64,000 bases of DNA, from the NCBI GenBank assembly GCA_025642075.2, contig JAODUO010000472.1:232501-296500 (forward strand), read 5' to 3'. Under the pieces are notes generated by a model. That model worked only from the letters and a program-made list of their open reading frames with translations. It did no database searches and had not been told where the DNA came from. The translations under genes and the position numbers were made by a program. Shown piece after piece: positions 34,127 through 46,090 of this stretch (positions are counted from its first letter, which is position 1; each line of letters starts with the position of its first letter). Source of the DNA: Ridgeia piscesae (Eukaryota > Annelida > Polychaeta > Sabellida > Siboglinidae).

Positions 34127-34255
34127 GAGACAGACACAGAGAAAACCATTCAGAAAAAGATGATGCTCTGGCTACGGAATTCGGGGGACAGGCATTGTGA
34201 ACGAAAGCGGCGGGCAGTGCAGATGATGCAAGCAAGGGATGGCAGTGATCTGTAA
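34127..34255 (+). CDS. candidate terminal exon of unknown gene
   Basis: Acceptor ATTCCTTCAG, then 42 codons reading ETDTEKTIQKKMMLWLRNSG, DRHCERKRRAVQMMQARDGS, DL and TAA at 34253-34255. A polyadenylation signal AATAAA follows at 34263-34268. The entry phase is 0, the same as the donor of 32341-32442, but the two need not belong together. The basic C-terminus with His/Cys would suit a DNA-binding tail. Confidence 0.35.
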   Translation, partial: ETDTEKTIQKKMMLWLRNSGDRHCERKRRAVQMMQARDGSDL

Positions 34256-34262
34256 ATTTGTA

Positions 34263-34268
34263 AATAAA
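34263..34268 (+). terminator. polyadenylation signal AATAAA
   Basis: Eight bases after the stop of the candidate terminal exon at 34127-34255. Confidence 0.35.
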
Positions 34269-34378
34269 ATTTATCTCGTGTTGTTTCATATCCTGGTTTT
34301 TGTTGCTATCTCATACAGACACTATTATGTAGTGGACCAGAAATGGGACATTAACAAGCCATATGTACTTTGCCAGTA

Positions 34379-36815
34379 CAGTGGAACCCCTCATGAACGA
34401 CCACCCTCATTTACGACCACCCGCTTTTTACGACCGCTTTTTCATTGACGGAATGTCTACGCTGTATAAACGTTCCCTCACCAACGACCACCCAGCAGAC
34501 ACGACCAACGACCATGGCAATTTGAATTTTACCCTTGATGAACGACCATCCGATAGATGGCAGCACTATTTTTGGGATAAATCTCGCAACGAAATCTCAT
34601 AAAATATGTGACTAACGGTGTCCCGGATGTACAGAAGCGCATATAAACAACGAAATGTGTGTGATAACGACCGTAACATTTGAGAGAGCAACGAAGATGT
34701 CGAGTCGAAAGCGGAAAATTTTGTCATTAGAGGATAGAGTTAAAGTTGTAGAACGTTTATCAAAGGGGGAGTCAGCCAGGTCGGTCGTCCAGAGCCTGAA
34801 CGTGGGGAAGACCCAAGTACAGGCTATCACTAAAGACAAGGACGACATTTTGCGACGGGAAGTACGCCAAGAAAAGAAAGTGCACATACGAGGACATGAA
34901 TGCGGCAGTATGGGACTGGTTTTGCAATGCTCGTTCGCACAATATTTCGCGAAAGATTTCCAAAGATAGAATCACCGTGCTGCTGGCAGCGAGTGCCACC
35001 GGCGAGAAACTGAGGCCGTTGGTGATCGGGAAATCAAAAAAACCTCGGTGTTTTATGGGTTTGAGATACCTACGCTTGGTGTAGACTACGACTACAGCAA
35101 GAAGTCATGGATGACAACGGCCATCTTCACCACATGGCTGAATCGACTGAACAACAGGATGAGTTTAGTACACATAATATTGTTGATCCATGGTTAGTGA
35201 CATTGTCTTAAATTTATTGTGATGTTATTTTTGCTCAGCTGTTTAATATGTTATATAGCTTGGGAAACCTCGAAGACGTACACTTATTGTCATGAGTCAT
35301 AGATAGGTGCGGATAGATAGGTGCAGATAGATAGGTGCGGATAGTGTTGTGGTTAACACCTTCTCCAAGATCACGGCTAACCTCAACATGCAGAAGATAC
35401 TGGCGTGCGAACAGGAAAAATGTGGAATATGTCTACAATAATTAGTGCATGTAAAAGTTGCAACTTAGTTGAATTTACACATTTTATTTATGTTGAGTAA
35501 AATTCCATTCACTGTTTCAGGTTTGAGCAGCGTCACGTCCTGATGTTCGTAGACAACTGCTCGGCGCACCCTGATGTACAGTTGTCGCACGTCAAGCTAG
35601 TCTTCTTACCACCGAACACAACTTCCAAGCTACAGCCATGTGACGCCGGCATCATCCAGACTGTAAAAATGCATTACAGGAAGCGCCTGCTGCGACACGT
35701 CCTGCATCAGCTGGACATGGATGAGACCGGCACAGCTTCGCAACTGGCCAAGTCCGTCAACATCATGGATGCCATTGTTTGGCTGAAATCTGCATGGGAT
35801 ATCCTGCAAGCCAGCACCATCCAGAAATGCTTTAAGAGATGCGGGTTTCAAGTTGACACTGAAGGTATGTTTCTCATGAAATGTCACTGATTTATCCCAC
35901 TGAATTGATGCAGATGTTTTATTGTTTTAGTTGACCTGCAATTGAAAAAGCCATGCAAATGATTTTTGCAGACAATGTTTCCCCCATTGTTTTGATCCAG
36001 ATTTTCATTTACAGCTGTGCAATTCAAGCAAGTGATTGCTCAATTTTTCAGAACCTGTCAGTCGAATAGCAGTCGCCTTAATGTAAACACTTTTTGCTTA
36101 TGTTGTTGTTCAATTTGTTTTGCAGTCGCTAGTGACGTTGAGCAACCATCCCTCCACTTGGACCAGCCGTCCCTCGAGCCAGAGCTCCAAACTGTCATTG
36201 GCGAGGTGTCCCTCCAGACGTTTGCTGATATGGACGACGAAGCTACATCAAGAGCGTCGACTGGTGACAGTGAACCCGTGCTCCCCGAACCAGACATCAG
36301 TGAGGACATTGACGAAGAGGAGGATGTACCTGCAGTGATTAGTAGGCGCACTGCAATGGCCCATGTGGACAGCCTAGTTGCATTTGGACTTTCCAGGCAG
36401 AACCCGGAGCTGGAATGTCTGGAGAAGTGCTCCAGGCAGACGGGCCTTGCAGAGTTTTTCAGTGCACGGGACACCGCTTAGTTATGTTGTTGCACATGTG
36501 TTTCTTTTAATGTAATTGTATATATGTTTTTGCACTATTTATTATTGCTTCTTTGTTTTAATTAAAGTTCCACTTCTGTTTGACATACAGTTGACTTGTG
36601 TTTTTCTTTATATAGCTAGCGTATAAAATAATATTGTGTGTAGGATATTGTGTGTAGGAAGTACATTTGGTGGTTGTGGCACCCCCTAGTTTTGCTGTTA
36701 GTGGTTGTAAGCGCCCCCTAGTGTTGAATGTTGCAAACCCCTCACGAGAGACCACCCCTCTTTTAAACCGCCCCACTCTGATTTGGGGGGCGGTCTTAAA
36801 CGAGGGGTTCCACTG
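34379..36815 (+). mobile_element. Tigger/pogo DNA transposon with TA target duplication
   Basis: The left end CAGTGGAACCCCTCATGAAC follows TA (34377-34378). The right end, in reverse complement, is CAGTGGAACCCCTCGTTTAA and is followed by TA (36816-36817). Length is 2437 bp with inner subterminal GACCACCC/ACCGCCCC repeats. It carries a broken CENP-B/DDE_1 transposase on +. It landed inside a degenerate CCAGTACTGG-type repeat that continues on the right. Confidence 0.92.
34697..36481 (+). pseudogene. Tigger-type (CENP-B/DDE_1) transposase, internally deleted
   Basis: The first part (ATG 34697) reads MSSRKRKILSLEDRVKVVER, LSKGESARSVVQSLNVGKTQ, the first helix-turn-helix. The frame then shifts, and a piece with AAVWDWFCNARSHNISRKIS joins directly to DRITVLLAASATGEKLRPLV. 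The CENP-B HTH and the first catalytic Asp between them are therefore deleted. After another shift come PTLGVDYDYSKKSWMTTAIF and TTWLNRLNNRM. An intron-like gap (about 35170-35520) precedes FEQRHVLMFVDNCSAHPD with the second Asp, then FLPPNTTSKLQPCDAGIIQT and DAIVWLKSAWDI with the third. A last exon, about 36125-36481, has an acidic region (EPDISEDIDEEEDV) and ends at TAG. Related to host CENPB/TIGD genes; not functional. Confidence 0.88.
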
Positions 36816-36817
36816 TA

Positions 36818-37210
36818 CCTGTATATTACTGGGCCAGTATCATGCCAGTACTGGTAGAGTACTTGGCCAGTAAACTGTGCCAGTACTGGACCACACTGTT
36901 CCAGCACTAGACCAATGCTGGACCATTGTTGCACCAGCACTAGACCAATGCTGGACCATTGTTGCACCAGCACTGGACCAATACAACATGCCGATACTGG
37001 GCCAGCACTGGGCCCATACTGGCCCAATGCTAGACCATTACTGCCCCAACAGTGGCCCAATGCAGAACATTTACTACCCCAGCACTCGGCCAATACAGGC
37101 CCAATGCTGGACCATTTCTGGCCCAGAACTGGGGCAGTACAACATGTCAGCATTGGCCCGGTTAACAGTCTCTGTGCAGCGCATGTATTGGCCCGGTACT
37201 GTCATGTTAG
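36818..37210. repeat. degenerate short tandem repeat of CCAGTACTGGACCA type
   Basis: Variable copies of ...CCAGCACTGGACCAATGCTGG... with period near 10-20 bp. GCCAGTA also precedes the Tigger left end (34372-34378), so the transposon split this array. Confidence 0.75.
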
Positions 37211-37540
37211 CTGTGTATACACCCTCACAGTATACTAGGTATTTATTCATGGTATAGAAAAACAACTCGTTTCTGATAAAAAAAAATCTTTACATGGTGC
37301 ATTTTTACATTGAAAAGACCCTTACACCCAAAAGGAAGGCTTTCATGTCCCAAATTATACTGAAAAGGGATTCTTTTTTTTAATTATATAATCCTGTTAC
37401 TGCAATTATTATATGTAATTCTATGTCACATAACTATTTGTAGTGTATCTTCTTATATATACAGGGTAGGTGAAGTCTGGGACGGATATCATGCTCGATT
37501 AAAGGAAAGTGAAGCGTTGTTTGCCTATTCTTTCAAGGTG
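37211..37540. other. AT-rich spacer
   Basis: No gene recognised. Confidence 0.4.
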
Positions 37541-37544
37541 TAGT

Positions 37545-39330
37545 AATCACCACAGTTCCACCGACTGGCTCGCCAGTCAGTAGGTTCCTGCATATGACCT
37601 CTCCTGCACAACTGTGTCCGCAGTGGCACCTTCTTGTGGTGCCCCCGTTGCCACTGAGCCCACTGCGGGCGCGACCCGAGTACTTGGCGGTATAACCAGA
37701 CAGGATCGACTGGACTCTAGCCTTGACTGACAGCAAGCCTATGAGAAGGACAACTCTGACTCAAAACCTGGGCAGGTGGGGCACATTAGCCTGGTCAAGC
37801 AGTTCACCTAGGAGAAGAAAACCTGGAGATGCAACTTCAGTGCTGCTGGATAATGGCAGAATCAACATGGGAGACATGCAGTTACGGGTTATAAGTCCAT
37901 AGTAAATTGGTGTATGCTTGAACGCCACGGGCCTGTCTCCAACGGTGGAAGGGATCGTTGCAGTCCCTCTGGTCAGCCCCAAGCCATCCAGGAGCTGACC
38001 CGTCTGCTTCAACGGGTGCTTGGAGCTCACGGCGAAGCCCAACGAACAGACTGTAAACCATGCACCAAGCAAAAGAAGAAACAAAAGGAAATTCACAACT
38101 CTGCGGTTTGTGAGTTGGAACGTCAGCACAATGTATCCTGGCCTCTCACAAGACCTATCCCAGGTTGATGATGCCAACAAAACTGCCATCATCAACCACT
38201 ATGCTCATGCTACGATCTGTACATTCATCCCCACCAAGCCTGTCCACAGAGTATCCTGGAGACACCCAATATCGCGTCACTGGCACCAGCTGGATCTCGC
38301 CATCACTTAAAGATCACTGCTGAGCAGTGTCATCGTCACCCGCAGCTATCACTGCTAGATATGTCAAAATCCACTAGATGGCGGCATCGCTCAATGTCCG
38401 GGTAACGCGTTCCAGAAAGGGCGCATGTTTTTTGCCACCCAAGCGACTGGCTGGATCACGCGGTCTCGGAAAACGGCGTGTTTCTCACCGTCAACTTTGA
38501 AGGTCAAATCAAGGTCACAAAAAATTACAATTCCTAAAGGGTTGACCCATTTTTGTTTCACATGCGTAAGTTACATAGTTCCAATGTTATTACTGGTTGC
38601 CAACCTATTCTATGCAGTCATTATACAGCCTGTGCACAAGAAATAGACCAAACTATAATAATTATTGAAGATGTAAAAAAATATTTAAAGTGTCATTAAC
38701 TACATAATATTTATTAGTATCTATCACATGGCTGCATTTAAATGATGATATAACATATTCTAATTTTTGTTGATATACCTATCACAGCGCCGAGTGTCAC
38801 ACTGACCATTCTTTGGCTGGTAGTAAGGTGCATCTCCGACCCAAGCAAATCCAGTGTTCCAAGCAGAAGGGATGCCCACGCATCAACATAGCTAGGACCT
38901 CCATCCCAGATGCTTGTGTACTCTTCACAAACACTGTCAGCGAGGCCCTCAAGGACTGCCCAACATGCACAGAGGACAGATGGAACCACATTCGCCAAGC
39001 TAGTTATGACTCGGCCATGGGCAGCTTCGTTAAGAAAGAAAGGCAGAGCCACGACTGGTTCGAGGCAGGAATTGCAGAACTTGAACCAGTAATCGAAGGC
39101 AAAAGAACAGCCCTGCTAAACTACAAGATGGAGCCTTAAGAGAAAACGCTCGCCGCCCACAGGAATACTAGGAATCTTGTGCAGCAAATTGCTCGACGAT
39201 CCGCCAACGACTACTGGCCTACCCTTTGCCAGATCATCCAACTCTCTGCTGACTGTGGCAACATATGAGCAATGTATAATGGAATGAAAACATCCTTTGG
39301 GCCAAGTGCCACCAAGATTGCACCCCTTAA
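37545..39330 (+). pseudogene. LINE with AP-endonuclease, deleted and interrupted
   Basis: After a 5' part without clear coding, about 38085-38165 reads LRFVSWNVSTMYPGLSQDLS, the start of an apurinic-like endonuclease domain. The central domain is deleted, jumping to FIPTKPVHRVSWRHPISRHW HQLDLAIT (38223-38305). After an inserted element (38353-38785) the frame resumes as SAECHTDHSLAGSKVHLRPK. It continues with DRWNHIRQASYDSAMGSF, KKERQSHDWFEAGIAELEP and ARRSANDYWPTLCQIIQLSA, ending near FGPSATKIAPL. The pieces match proteins often annotated 'craniofacial development protein 2-like', which are endonuclease-reverse transcriptase LINE products. No RT domain remains here. Confidence 0.8.
38353..38785. 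mobile_element. 433-bp insertion nested in the LINE, 7-bp target duplication
   Basis: CTATCAC occurs at 38346-38352 and again at 38779-38785. Removing one copy with the intervening DNA restores the reading frame around SYHSAECHTDHS exactly. The inserted DNA starts TGCTAGATATGTCAAAATCC and ends TTTTGTTGATATAC. It shows no clear inverted ends or coding region, so its class is unknown. Confidence 0.75.
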
Positions 39331-39995
39331 CCCTCTCGTGGTCAGTACGCTCGAATCAACCAGAATCCCTTTTGTGGCCAGAACGCCCGAATCAACCAGA
39401 GTACAGAGGCACATTTAAACTGGGTACAGCAAAACTGTGTCATCAAATAATGACAATTTATTTCAGCAGCTGGCATGTAATAATATTGAAGTTTCATTGG
39501 CAACCATCAAAATTTTTTAATGCAAGCTATTTCCGTGGCTATTGCAGTACGATTACGCATTTGAAATATAATGCCGACTTAATTATTCTGCTGGGACGAC
39601 AGTTATGATCGTGAAGAACGCCATTTTGTACAAAATATGGAAAACACATGCACTCACAAAACAACATTATTTCAGTTTTGTTTATTAATATTTCATATGC
39701 AGCAAGTATCAGTAAATTATTAATAACAAACGTTTTATTAAACAAAGTTGTTCAAACATTTTCAATATTAAAATTATGTCAACGATCGATATCGTAGAAT
39801 TCTGGTATTGAACCAGCACTACTTCTGTTGCATAATGTGCTTCTACTGGGAACTGTGTTCTATGTAAATATTATATGTACAACGTAAGTATCGAACAAAA
39901 TTCAGGTATCGATCGGTATCGAACAAAACCTGGTATCGAACCAGCACTAATCCTGAACCATGTCGTCTAGTGGCCAGAAAGGGCTGCTGACGTAA
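39331..39995. other. unassigned sequence
   Basis: Short direct repeats of CGAATCAACCAGA at 39352-39405 and of GGTATTGAACCAGCACTA at 39800 and 39930. No gene. Confidence 0.4.
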
Positions 39996-39999
39996 GAAC

Positions 40000-40535
40000 G
40001 ACAGTGGCATTGGCATAGCAGCCTGCCGTAGTTGCGCGGATCTAGCCGGTGCTGACCGATGTGGAGCAGCACGTGTTTTACCGACGGTAAAAGGTGCCGA
40101 GGCCCTGTATAGGGCAGTCTCGTAGCCGACTGGCCACCTAGTCCCGCAACTGTAGCTTGGTTGCGAGCTCATCGAATAGTGATGAAGTCCCAAATGGAGC
40201 AGTACGAAGATGCTCACGTCCGTTCCTCTAGTGGCACAAGGGGAGAGACTCCTCGTAGAGCTTGGTCCCGTTGATGTAGTAGGATGTTGTAGGCGATGGC
40301 ACAATCCAAGGTAGTGCCATCGTACCAAGCAGTTGCCCTTGACTTAGACAACTGTAAAGTTGCCTTAAACTGTTCCAACAGCTGTTCTGTGGATACGCTT
40401 CCAATGTCCACATGGTCAATCAGTCCTTGTAAGGACCGATTGAGGGCAGCTCCCGTCCAATCCTGGAAGGAGGAGATACACAGCCGTCGGCGAGTCATAG
40501 CTGCGAGGTCACGGAAATACTTCTGCTCCATGCCG
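40000..40535 (-). pseudogene. unrecognised decayed coding remnant
   Basis: A 105-codon - strand frame starts at 40531 with MEQKYFRDLAAMTRRRLCIS, SFQDWTGAALNRSLQGLIDH, and includes AYNILLHQRDQALRGVSPLV. It stops at 40214. Downstream on the same strand, other frames keep coding-like composition (GLGGQSATRLPYTGPRHLLP) as far as about 40000. Codon usage and length suggest a decayed transposon protein, but I do not recognise the family. Confidence 0.35.
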
Positions 40536-40559
40536 AGTCATGCTCCCCCCACCTGAGAC

Positions 40560-41650
40560 CGAGAAATCTTGTTGAAGCTCTTATCTACGGCACGGGAGTC
40601 TCGTGAAAACAGACAACCTGTAGAAGAAAGCTCTAATGGAGAGCGCAGGGCCTCTCTGGAGCGAAGTACCGAAGTAAATTGGTGTGAATTGCCCACCTGA
40701 GGGTTTTAATAATTCTTGCTGAATTTGTGAAAGTAATCGGCTTGTGTCAGTGCTGACAGATGTGGCACTGTGCGAGAGACAAGACTGTCAGTCCCTGGCA
40801 ATTCATCAGAGATACGTGCGGACCAGGATGACCCATTCTGAATGTGATATTTTGTCACATTGTTCGTCCGGTTGTACGACGATTGATTATGGAGCTGGAT
40901 CAATTTACTGTTTGTCGACAGAACTATAGGCACCATCGTCATCTGAACAGGAATACACGAGCCGATCATCAAACGCTGTGTGAATGCCTGAATATGAGAA
41001 CGGCAAGAAAACATAATTGTTGTCTGTCATGCTGCCGGGCGGAACCGGCAGATTCTGCAGGTGTACGGCATGAGTACTCATGTCATGGGACTCGTCAGTG
41101 TATTCCAGGGACCAATGTTTCAATGCCCATTCAACCGTTAATTTCGGTGGAAACAGCGTCGATTCGCCAGCCGTAAACCGGCTCTTCCAGCCCTGAGTGG
41201 GTTGCAGGTCACGAAACAGGACCCCATGTCATGGAGCTGGCAAAGGCGCGGTTTCAATATGCCTAATTTTTCCCATAATTGCAGCCTGTTTGTTCGGTTG
41301 CCGTCCCCGGAGACCGGGCAATCTCGACTACGTCAAGAAAAGCAACTGTTGTAACGCATATTGATGGTACCCGGTTGCGATCAACCCCCAGGTTAGCGTT
41401 AAGGCTTGGCATTTGGTCGGCGACCTGTGCCGAACGGGGTCAATCTCCGACTCTCCGGAGAACCGGCCGGTTCTCCGGCTTCGGCCTGACATCAGGGCCC
41501 AGCCCCCGGCACTCCATGCTCCGGCCACGTCTCCGTTCTATCTGGAGGAATATCACCGGATTCGGATTTTCTTTTGGGATTCCAACTGGCAGAACTATTT
41601 TTTGTCCGGGCAGTTCCGTCGAACGGCCCAGGTCGAAACTGGGTCTCCGG
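40560..41650. other. unassigned sequence
   Basis: Includes a GC-rich palindromic patch around 41455-41480 (CTCCGGAGAACCGGCCGGTT followed by CTCCGG). No supported gene; open frames here are not recognisable. Confidence 0.35.
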
Positions 41651-41654
41651 GAGC

Positions 41655-41800
41655 ACAACAGTTCTCAGGACTGCTCAAATCGTTTTTCACTTTACTTCCT
41701 GGCAGACCTGTTTAATCAGCTATACCATGACGACTTCTCTAAAGAGCATTCAGCCACGCTGCAATTAGTGCACGAAGCTCTTCATATGCAGGACTGAGTG
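41655..41800 (-). mobile_element. tRNA-SINE tail, reverse copy
   Basis: The reverse complement matches the 3' half of the 9645-9945 SINE: CTCAGGACTGCTCAAATCG, TTCACTTTACTTCCTGGCAG and CAGCCACGCTGCAATTAGTG correspond in order. The box-B part is absent. Confidence 0.65.
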
Positions 41801-42809
41801 AGATTGCCAAGGTGCTGCTTGAAGGATGTCCAAATGTGTCATGCCTCTGGTAAGGAGACATTGGTTGTTGACATCACTCCCCAGTCACAAGACAAACCTC
41901 GCTCATTGTCACTGGTCCTTTTTGGTAATTAATTGACATTTTAATGTCACCATTATTTTGGTGATTTATAAATGACACTATGCGAGACACGTAATAAAAA
42001 GTAAGACTCGGTGCGTAGGAAAAACAAACTACATTAAAGTGTTGTTTTATAAGTAGTTGTTTACTTTCGCATTTTTATTGACGTCCCACGTTTAAAAGCG
42101 TGAGTGAAATTACCTGATTTAGACAATGTCACGTGACACGACGGGTGACAGTGGACATGTTATGATTAGGACAGAGTCATAAGTCACTGTGTAAACAACA
42201 AGACAAAGATGTCAAATGTTACCCGCCATATTTACCCCACCTCGTGTCTCGTCGGTACAGGTGTCAGGTCGAACCGTCGCTAATCGCGCGTTGGTAATAT
42301 AGGCTGTTCACAGAGACGGTTGAGAATATCTTCCAACATGGACTAACGGTCACAGGGATGGCACCGGAGAAAACCCAAGAAAGCTGCCGCGAGATATGCT
42401 ACATGTCTGTAGGCTAGCCCGCTTGTGGCTGCGCATCTAATAGGGTTGTTACATGTGTCAGGCACCTGCCTTTCTGAAACGAAGCGGAGTTTATACTATT
42501 CCATACTTAATCAGTCCACTGTGAACAAGAGTCGTACTTGTTGTCGACTGTAATACCATGACAAGAGACAATTGTTCGGATGATTATCGCCGGCGCGCAT
42601 GAGTCTAGTGCAGACATTGGCGTCTTCGCAAGTCGTCTGCCATTACGATTTCGTTAAAATTGAAATGGCGTAGTCGAAAAACGGCTAATAATAGAAAAAA
42701 TATGAAAACAGCCCATTAGATTGCAGAGTTGAAAAGAAAACAATAAACCATAACTTCGTTTAAACAAAATATTATATCAGCTCACAAAACTGATAAATAC
42801 GGAGTCATC
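41801..42809. other. unassigned sequence
   Basis: No feature recognised. It would be the 5' flank of the candidate small gene that follows. Confidence 0.35.
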
Positions 42810-44202
42810 ATGTCAGCAAGACATATATTAAATGTGCCTGGATTAAGAATCCAAAATCCCGGATTCCAAAGGAGACCAAGCCCATTGGAGAACTCTATCC
42901 ACATCGAAGGCCGGGCGGGATACAGGTAATTAGTATTTTGATTTGCCCCAAAATTTAATAGGCTATTAGCAAAATATATTTATTTACAAGAATTCACACA
43001 AAAACATTCCAATAAAAATGATAAGATATGTATTCATGAGATAATTTAACATTTAGCGCCTTGTCACGTCCGGTTAGCGATGATTACAAGCACTGTATGT
43101 ATAGTGGTTTATCAAAACTTGTACGGTACACACATATAAATAATTAAGAATGTAGTGATAAGATGTGTTTAAAAAATGTGTTTATGCTGTACAATTTATT
43201 TTGCATGATACAATTGATTGTTCATTTTGTATATTTTAATCACCTCATACCAACAATTTCATTGTGTTGCCTTTATTGATGTACAAAGAGTTAAATAAGA
43301 CTGTTTTAGTGTAGTAGTGACACATTTGTCATTGCTAAGAATGTTTATATAAGTGAAAATATTTTTGACGTTTTCATTACAAGTATTAACAACAACATTT
43401 TATCCATTGCCTATTTAATTTCTTTTTACTAACACATTTCTGTACCATTACGTGTCAAGTTTGATTAATGTATTAAATACAGGTCTGCTTTACATAAGAC
43501 TTTGTATGACAACTATTTCTCATTTGTTAAGCTATATACGGGAGACTGAGTATGTATTTATCACAAGTTAGAAGGCGCTAATAATGGTAATAATTTTTGT
43601 AACTATATACATGCAGTGAATACCTTTCATGTAGATAACCTGTTAAGATAAATTTAATATAAATAAACTCAATTTATAGATATGAAGAAAGTTAAAACAT
43701 CTCATTTTACTTTCAAATTGATGTTTAATGTTTCTATGAACTTTTCACAGATTTCACAATATTATTATCTGTGACCAGTCTTTCCCACAACTTCCATTTG
43801 ACACCATCTTTGCGAAATCTGTACTGTGAACACTTATTGATGGTGCTGCCCCCAACTGCCCCCAGCCTCGTTTTCGCGTGCGAGACTTGTGAAGCGAGGC
43901 TAAGTCTTTGTTAGGCAATAAATGAATTGCTTTAAAACATCCATCCAAAATTATATCAAATAACGGAGTCTTTTACTTAACAAGGTGGTATAATTACAAA
44001 AGGGAAATCATAGCTTAGAAGTATAACATTATTTAACAAGTTGACACTCGCCAAAATTAAATCTCAATTCCTTGTGTGCAATTCAACCTGCCTAGCAATA
44101 AATTGATATATAATAATAATATGCAGACAACATTAAACATAAGAATGTTATCTTGATGTGTTTTTTCTTTTTAAATATATTTTCAGAGTTAGGAAATTAT
44201 GA
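42810..44202 (+). CDS. candidate two-exon small gene (43 residues)
   Basis: Exon 1 (42810-42925) begins with ATG and reads MSARHILNVPGLRIQNPGFQ, RRPSPLENSIHIEGRAGYR to a CAG|GTAATT donor in phase 2. A suitable acceptor, ATTTTCAG at 44186, gives R-VRKL and TGA at 44200-44202. The peptide is basic and not recognised. Without further support it may be a chance combination, or exon 1 may splice elsewhere. Confidence 0.25.
43845..43900 (-). repeat. fragment of the ~0.6-kb dispersed repeat
   Basis: In reverse complement it reads CAAGTCTCGCACGCGAAAAC, GAGGCTGGGGGCAGTTGGGG, the 5' end of the repeat at 3281, 17120 and 58405. Confidence 0.8.
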
Positions 44203-45590
44203 GATGTCTCTATGAGTACACATTCAAAGAAGATGGCTCGACACTATTGACTAGCTTATTCCAATATTTTTTCTTGAGGTCAGCTGAAATATAAAAATGT
44301 AGTTAGGACATATTTAGATATTCCTCAGATTTCTGGCCTATCAACTCGTTTTAAATGGTAATTACTTGTTAGTGTAATAAACTAATCGTAGTGCTTTATT
44401 TGCAGAATTGTGCTGCAATAAGGGCAGTGCCAGCAGCATCATGATTATCACTGTCGTCGTGTCATGATTATTACTGTCGTCAGATGAAGCAGCTGAGGAT
44501 CAGTGAATCACAGACTCGCCCACAGGAGACAAAGGCATTAATCGATTTATGTATAATTTCAGTAAAATAAAATGTATTTTCAAATGGCAATGAATGTTTC
44601 ATGTAACTCACATTCTCATATACAAATACTATAAGATTATAGATGTCGGAAATAGAGGGTGGGTGGTCGTGCAAAACTTGTTGGAAAATGCATAGAAGGT
44701 TTTGTAGTGGTTGCTGGAAGCTTCCTATAGGTTACGTTTTGGTCGTGGGAAGGTCATTTCACAACGTCATCACAACGTCATTGGGAGTCTACACAGTGAC
44801 GTTGTAACGATGTAACTTCGCATCATCATCGTGACCAAAACGTGACGTTGCGGCAACAACATTATAGCAAGAGTGGTCAACAACATCAAAAGAAGATTAA
44901 GGAATTCTTCATGACTGCCTCTGAAGGGAATGATGTTAGAAAACACCGGATGGAGAGGTGGATGCAGCAAGCTTATGTAGACATATTTTGAGCAATTTTA
45001 TCAAATAGTTGAACTGTCATGTGCCTCAGGAAACAATGGGCACGCTTTGCAAATTTGCATTTATGTTTAAATTATTTGCTTGTTATGTGTATTGGAGTTG
45101 TTTACGTCGATGGTAATCCAGTGTGTTGCCGGAAGTTAGACAGTAAAGAACTGGATACTCATTTGTACAAGAACACATCTTTTATGAGATGAATATGTAA
45201 TAATCATGTTTACAAATTATCTCACAGTGCATGGCAGTTACTGATTTGTTAATAATAAAAATGCCATTGATTCGACTTGTTTAAATGAACCAATTGGACT
45301 TGCATTGTTATTCTGAATAAAAACTCTCTCACTTCGGTGAATCAAAACAAGAGAGTGTTATTTATGATATCTTCACTGTTTGTCTTAGTTTGCAGAGCAC
45401 GATAATAATGCTTTGAGCTGTGTGATTTCACCCTAGATGCCTGAATCACACAGAAGGAAGAGGAATCAGCTTGGGAAGCTTGGGGTCATCAGGCACGTGA
45501 ACTATTCATGCAGCTTCCAACAGCACTTGCCACTTTAACCAGAATGGAAAGAGCACCATCGTCACACCGGCAATCTGTGATGCCGGTGGA
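44203..45590. other. unassigned sequence
   Basis: A short duplicated motif (TCATGATTATCACTGTCGTC) occurs at 44440-44485. An open, possibly decayed coding stretch is at about 44780-44990. Nothing definite. Confidence 0.35.
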
Positions 45591-45594
45591 TGTA

Positions 45595-46090
45595 AGAATA
45601 AGACATTGAAATGACAGTCCTCTATTGTGATGGATAAAACGGAGTGCGGTATCCTTCTCATTATCAACATGGACTTGTACAAGAGTCGTATTAATCTAGA
45701 CATAAGCTTGAGAGTAGCATTACGTCAGATGATAATTGTTGATGATTTGAAGGGCAAAGGAGTGTTGTCTGATGCTTATCCACAAGTGCCCAAAGTTCTA
45801 GGTATGTACATAAATGACTGGTGCATAAAATAAAACATGGACACCCATTATTAATGTGTCAACAGAGTATTATCTGTTGTACTACAGTTAATAATCAGTG
45901 AATCACATGTTTGACATACAAAACTGCCTCAAACTCATCTGTACCTGTAGACATTCCTAACATGTGACCATAGCATCGAACAGATGTTCCAACTAATAGA
46001 GAATCCTCGACGTGGAACTTTCACATTGTCCGTTAAGTGGTGTGTGTGGCATGGTGGAAGAATCCTTGGCAAGAAGCTACCCAGGCCATA
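45595..46090 (+). pseudogene. DDE-like transposase remnant, copy 1
   Basis: At 45630-45790 one frame reads MDKTECGILLIINMDLYK, then LRQMIIVDDLKGKGVLSD, AYPQVPKVLG. At 46045-46090 another reads CVWHGGRILGKKLPRP. The succession '..MD..T..I', 'V.(S/T)DAHPQV.K' and 'D.WHG.KN.GKKL' is seen in DDE-type transposase proteins of invertebrates. A related copy is at 47830-48190. Family assignment is an inference from these short motifs. Confidence 0.45.

Noticed and set aside
36017..36481. Independent acidic gene downstream of the Tigger core
   Set aside because: It lies inside the Tigger ends and matches the acidic C-terminal exon of this transposase type.
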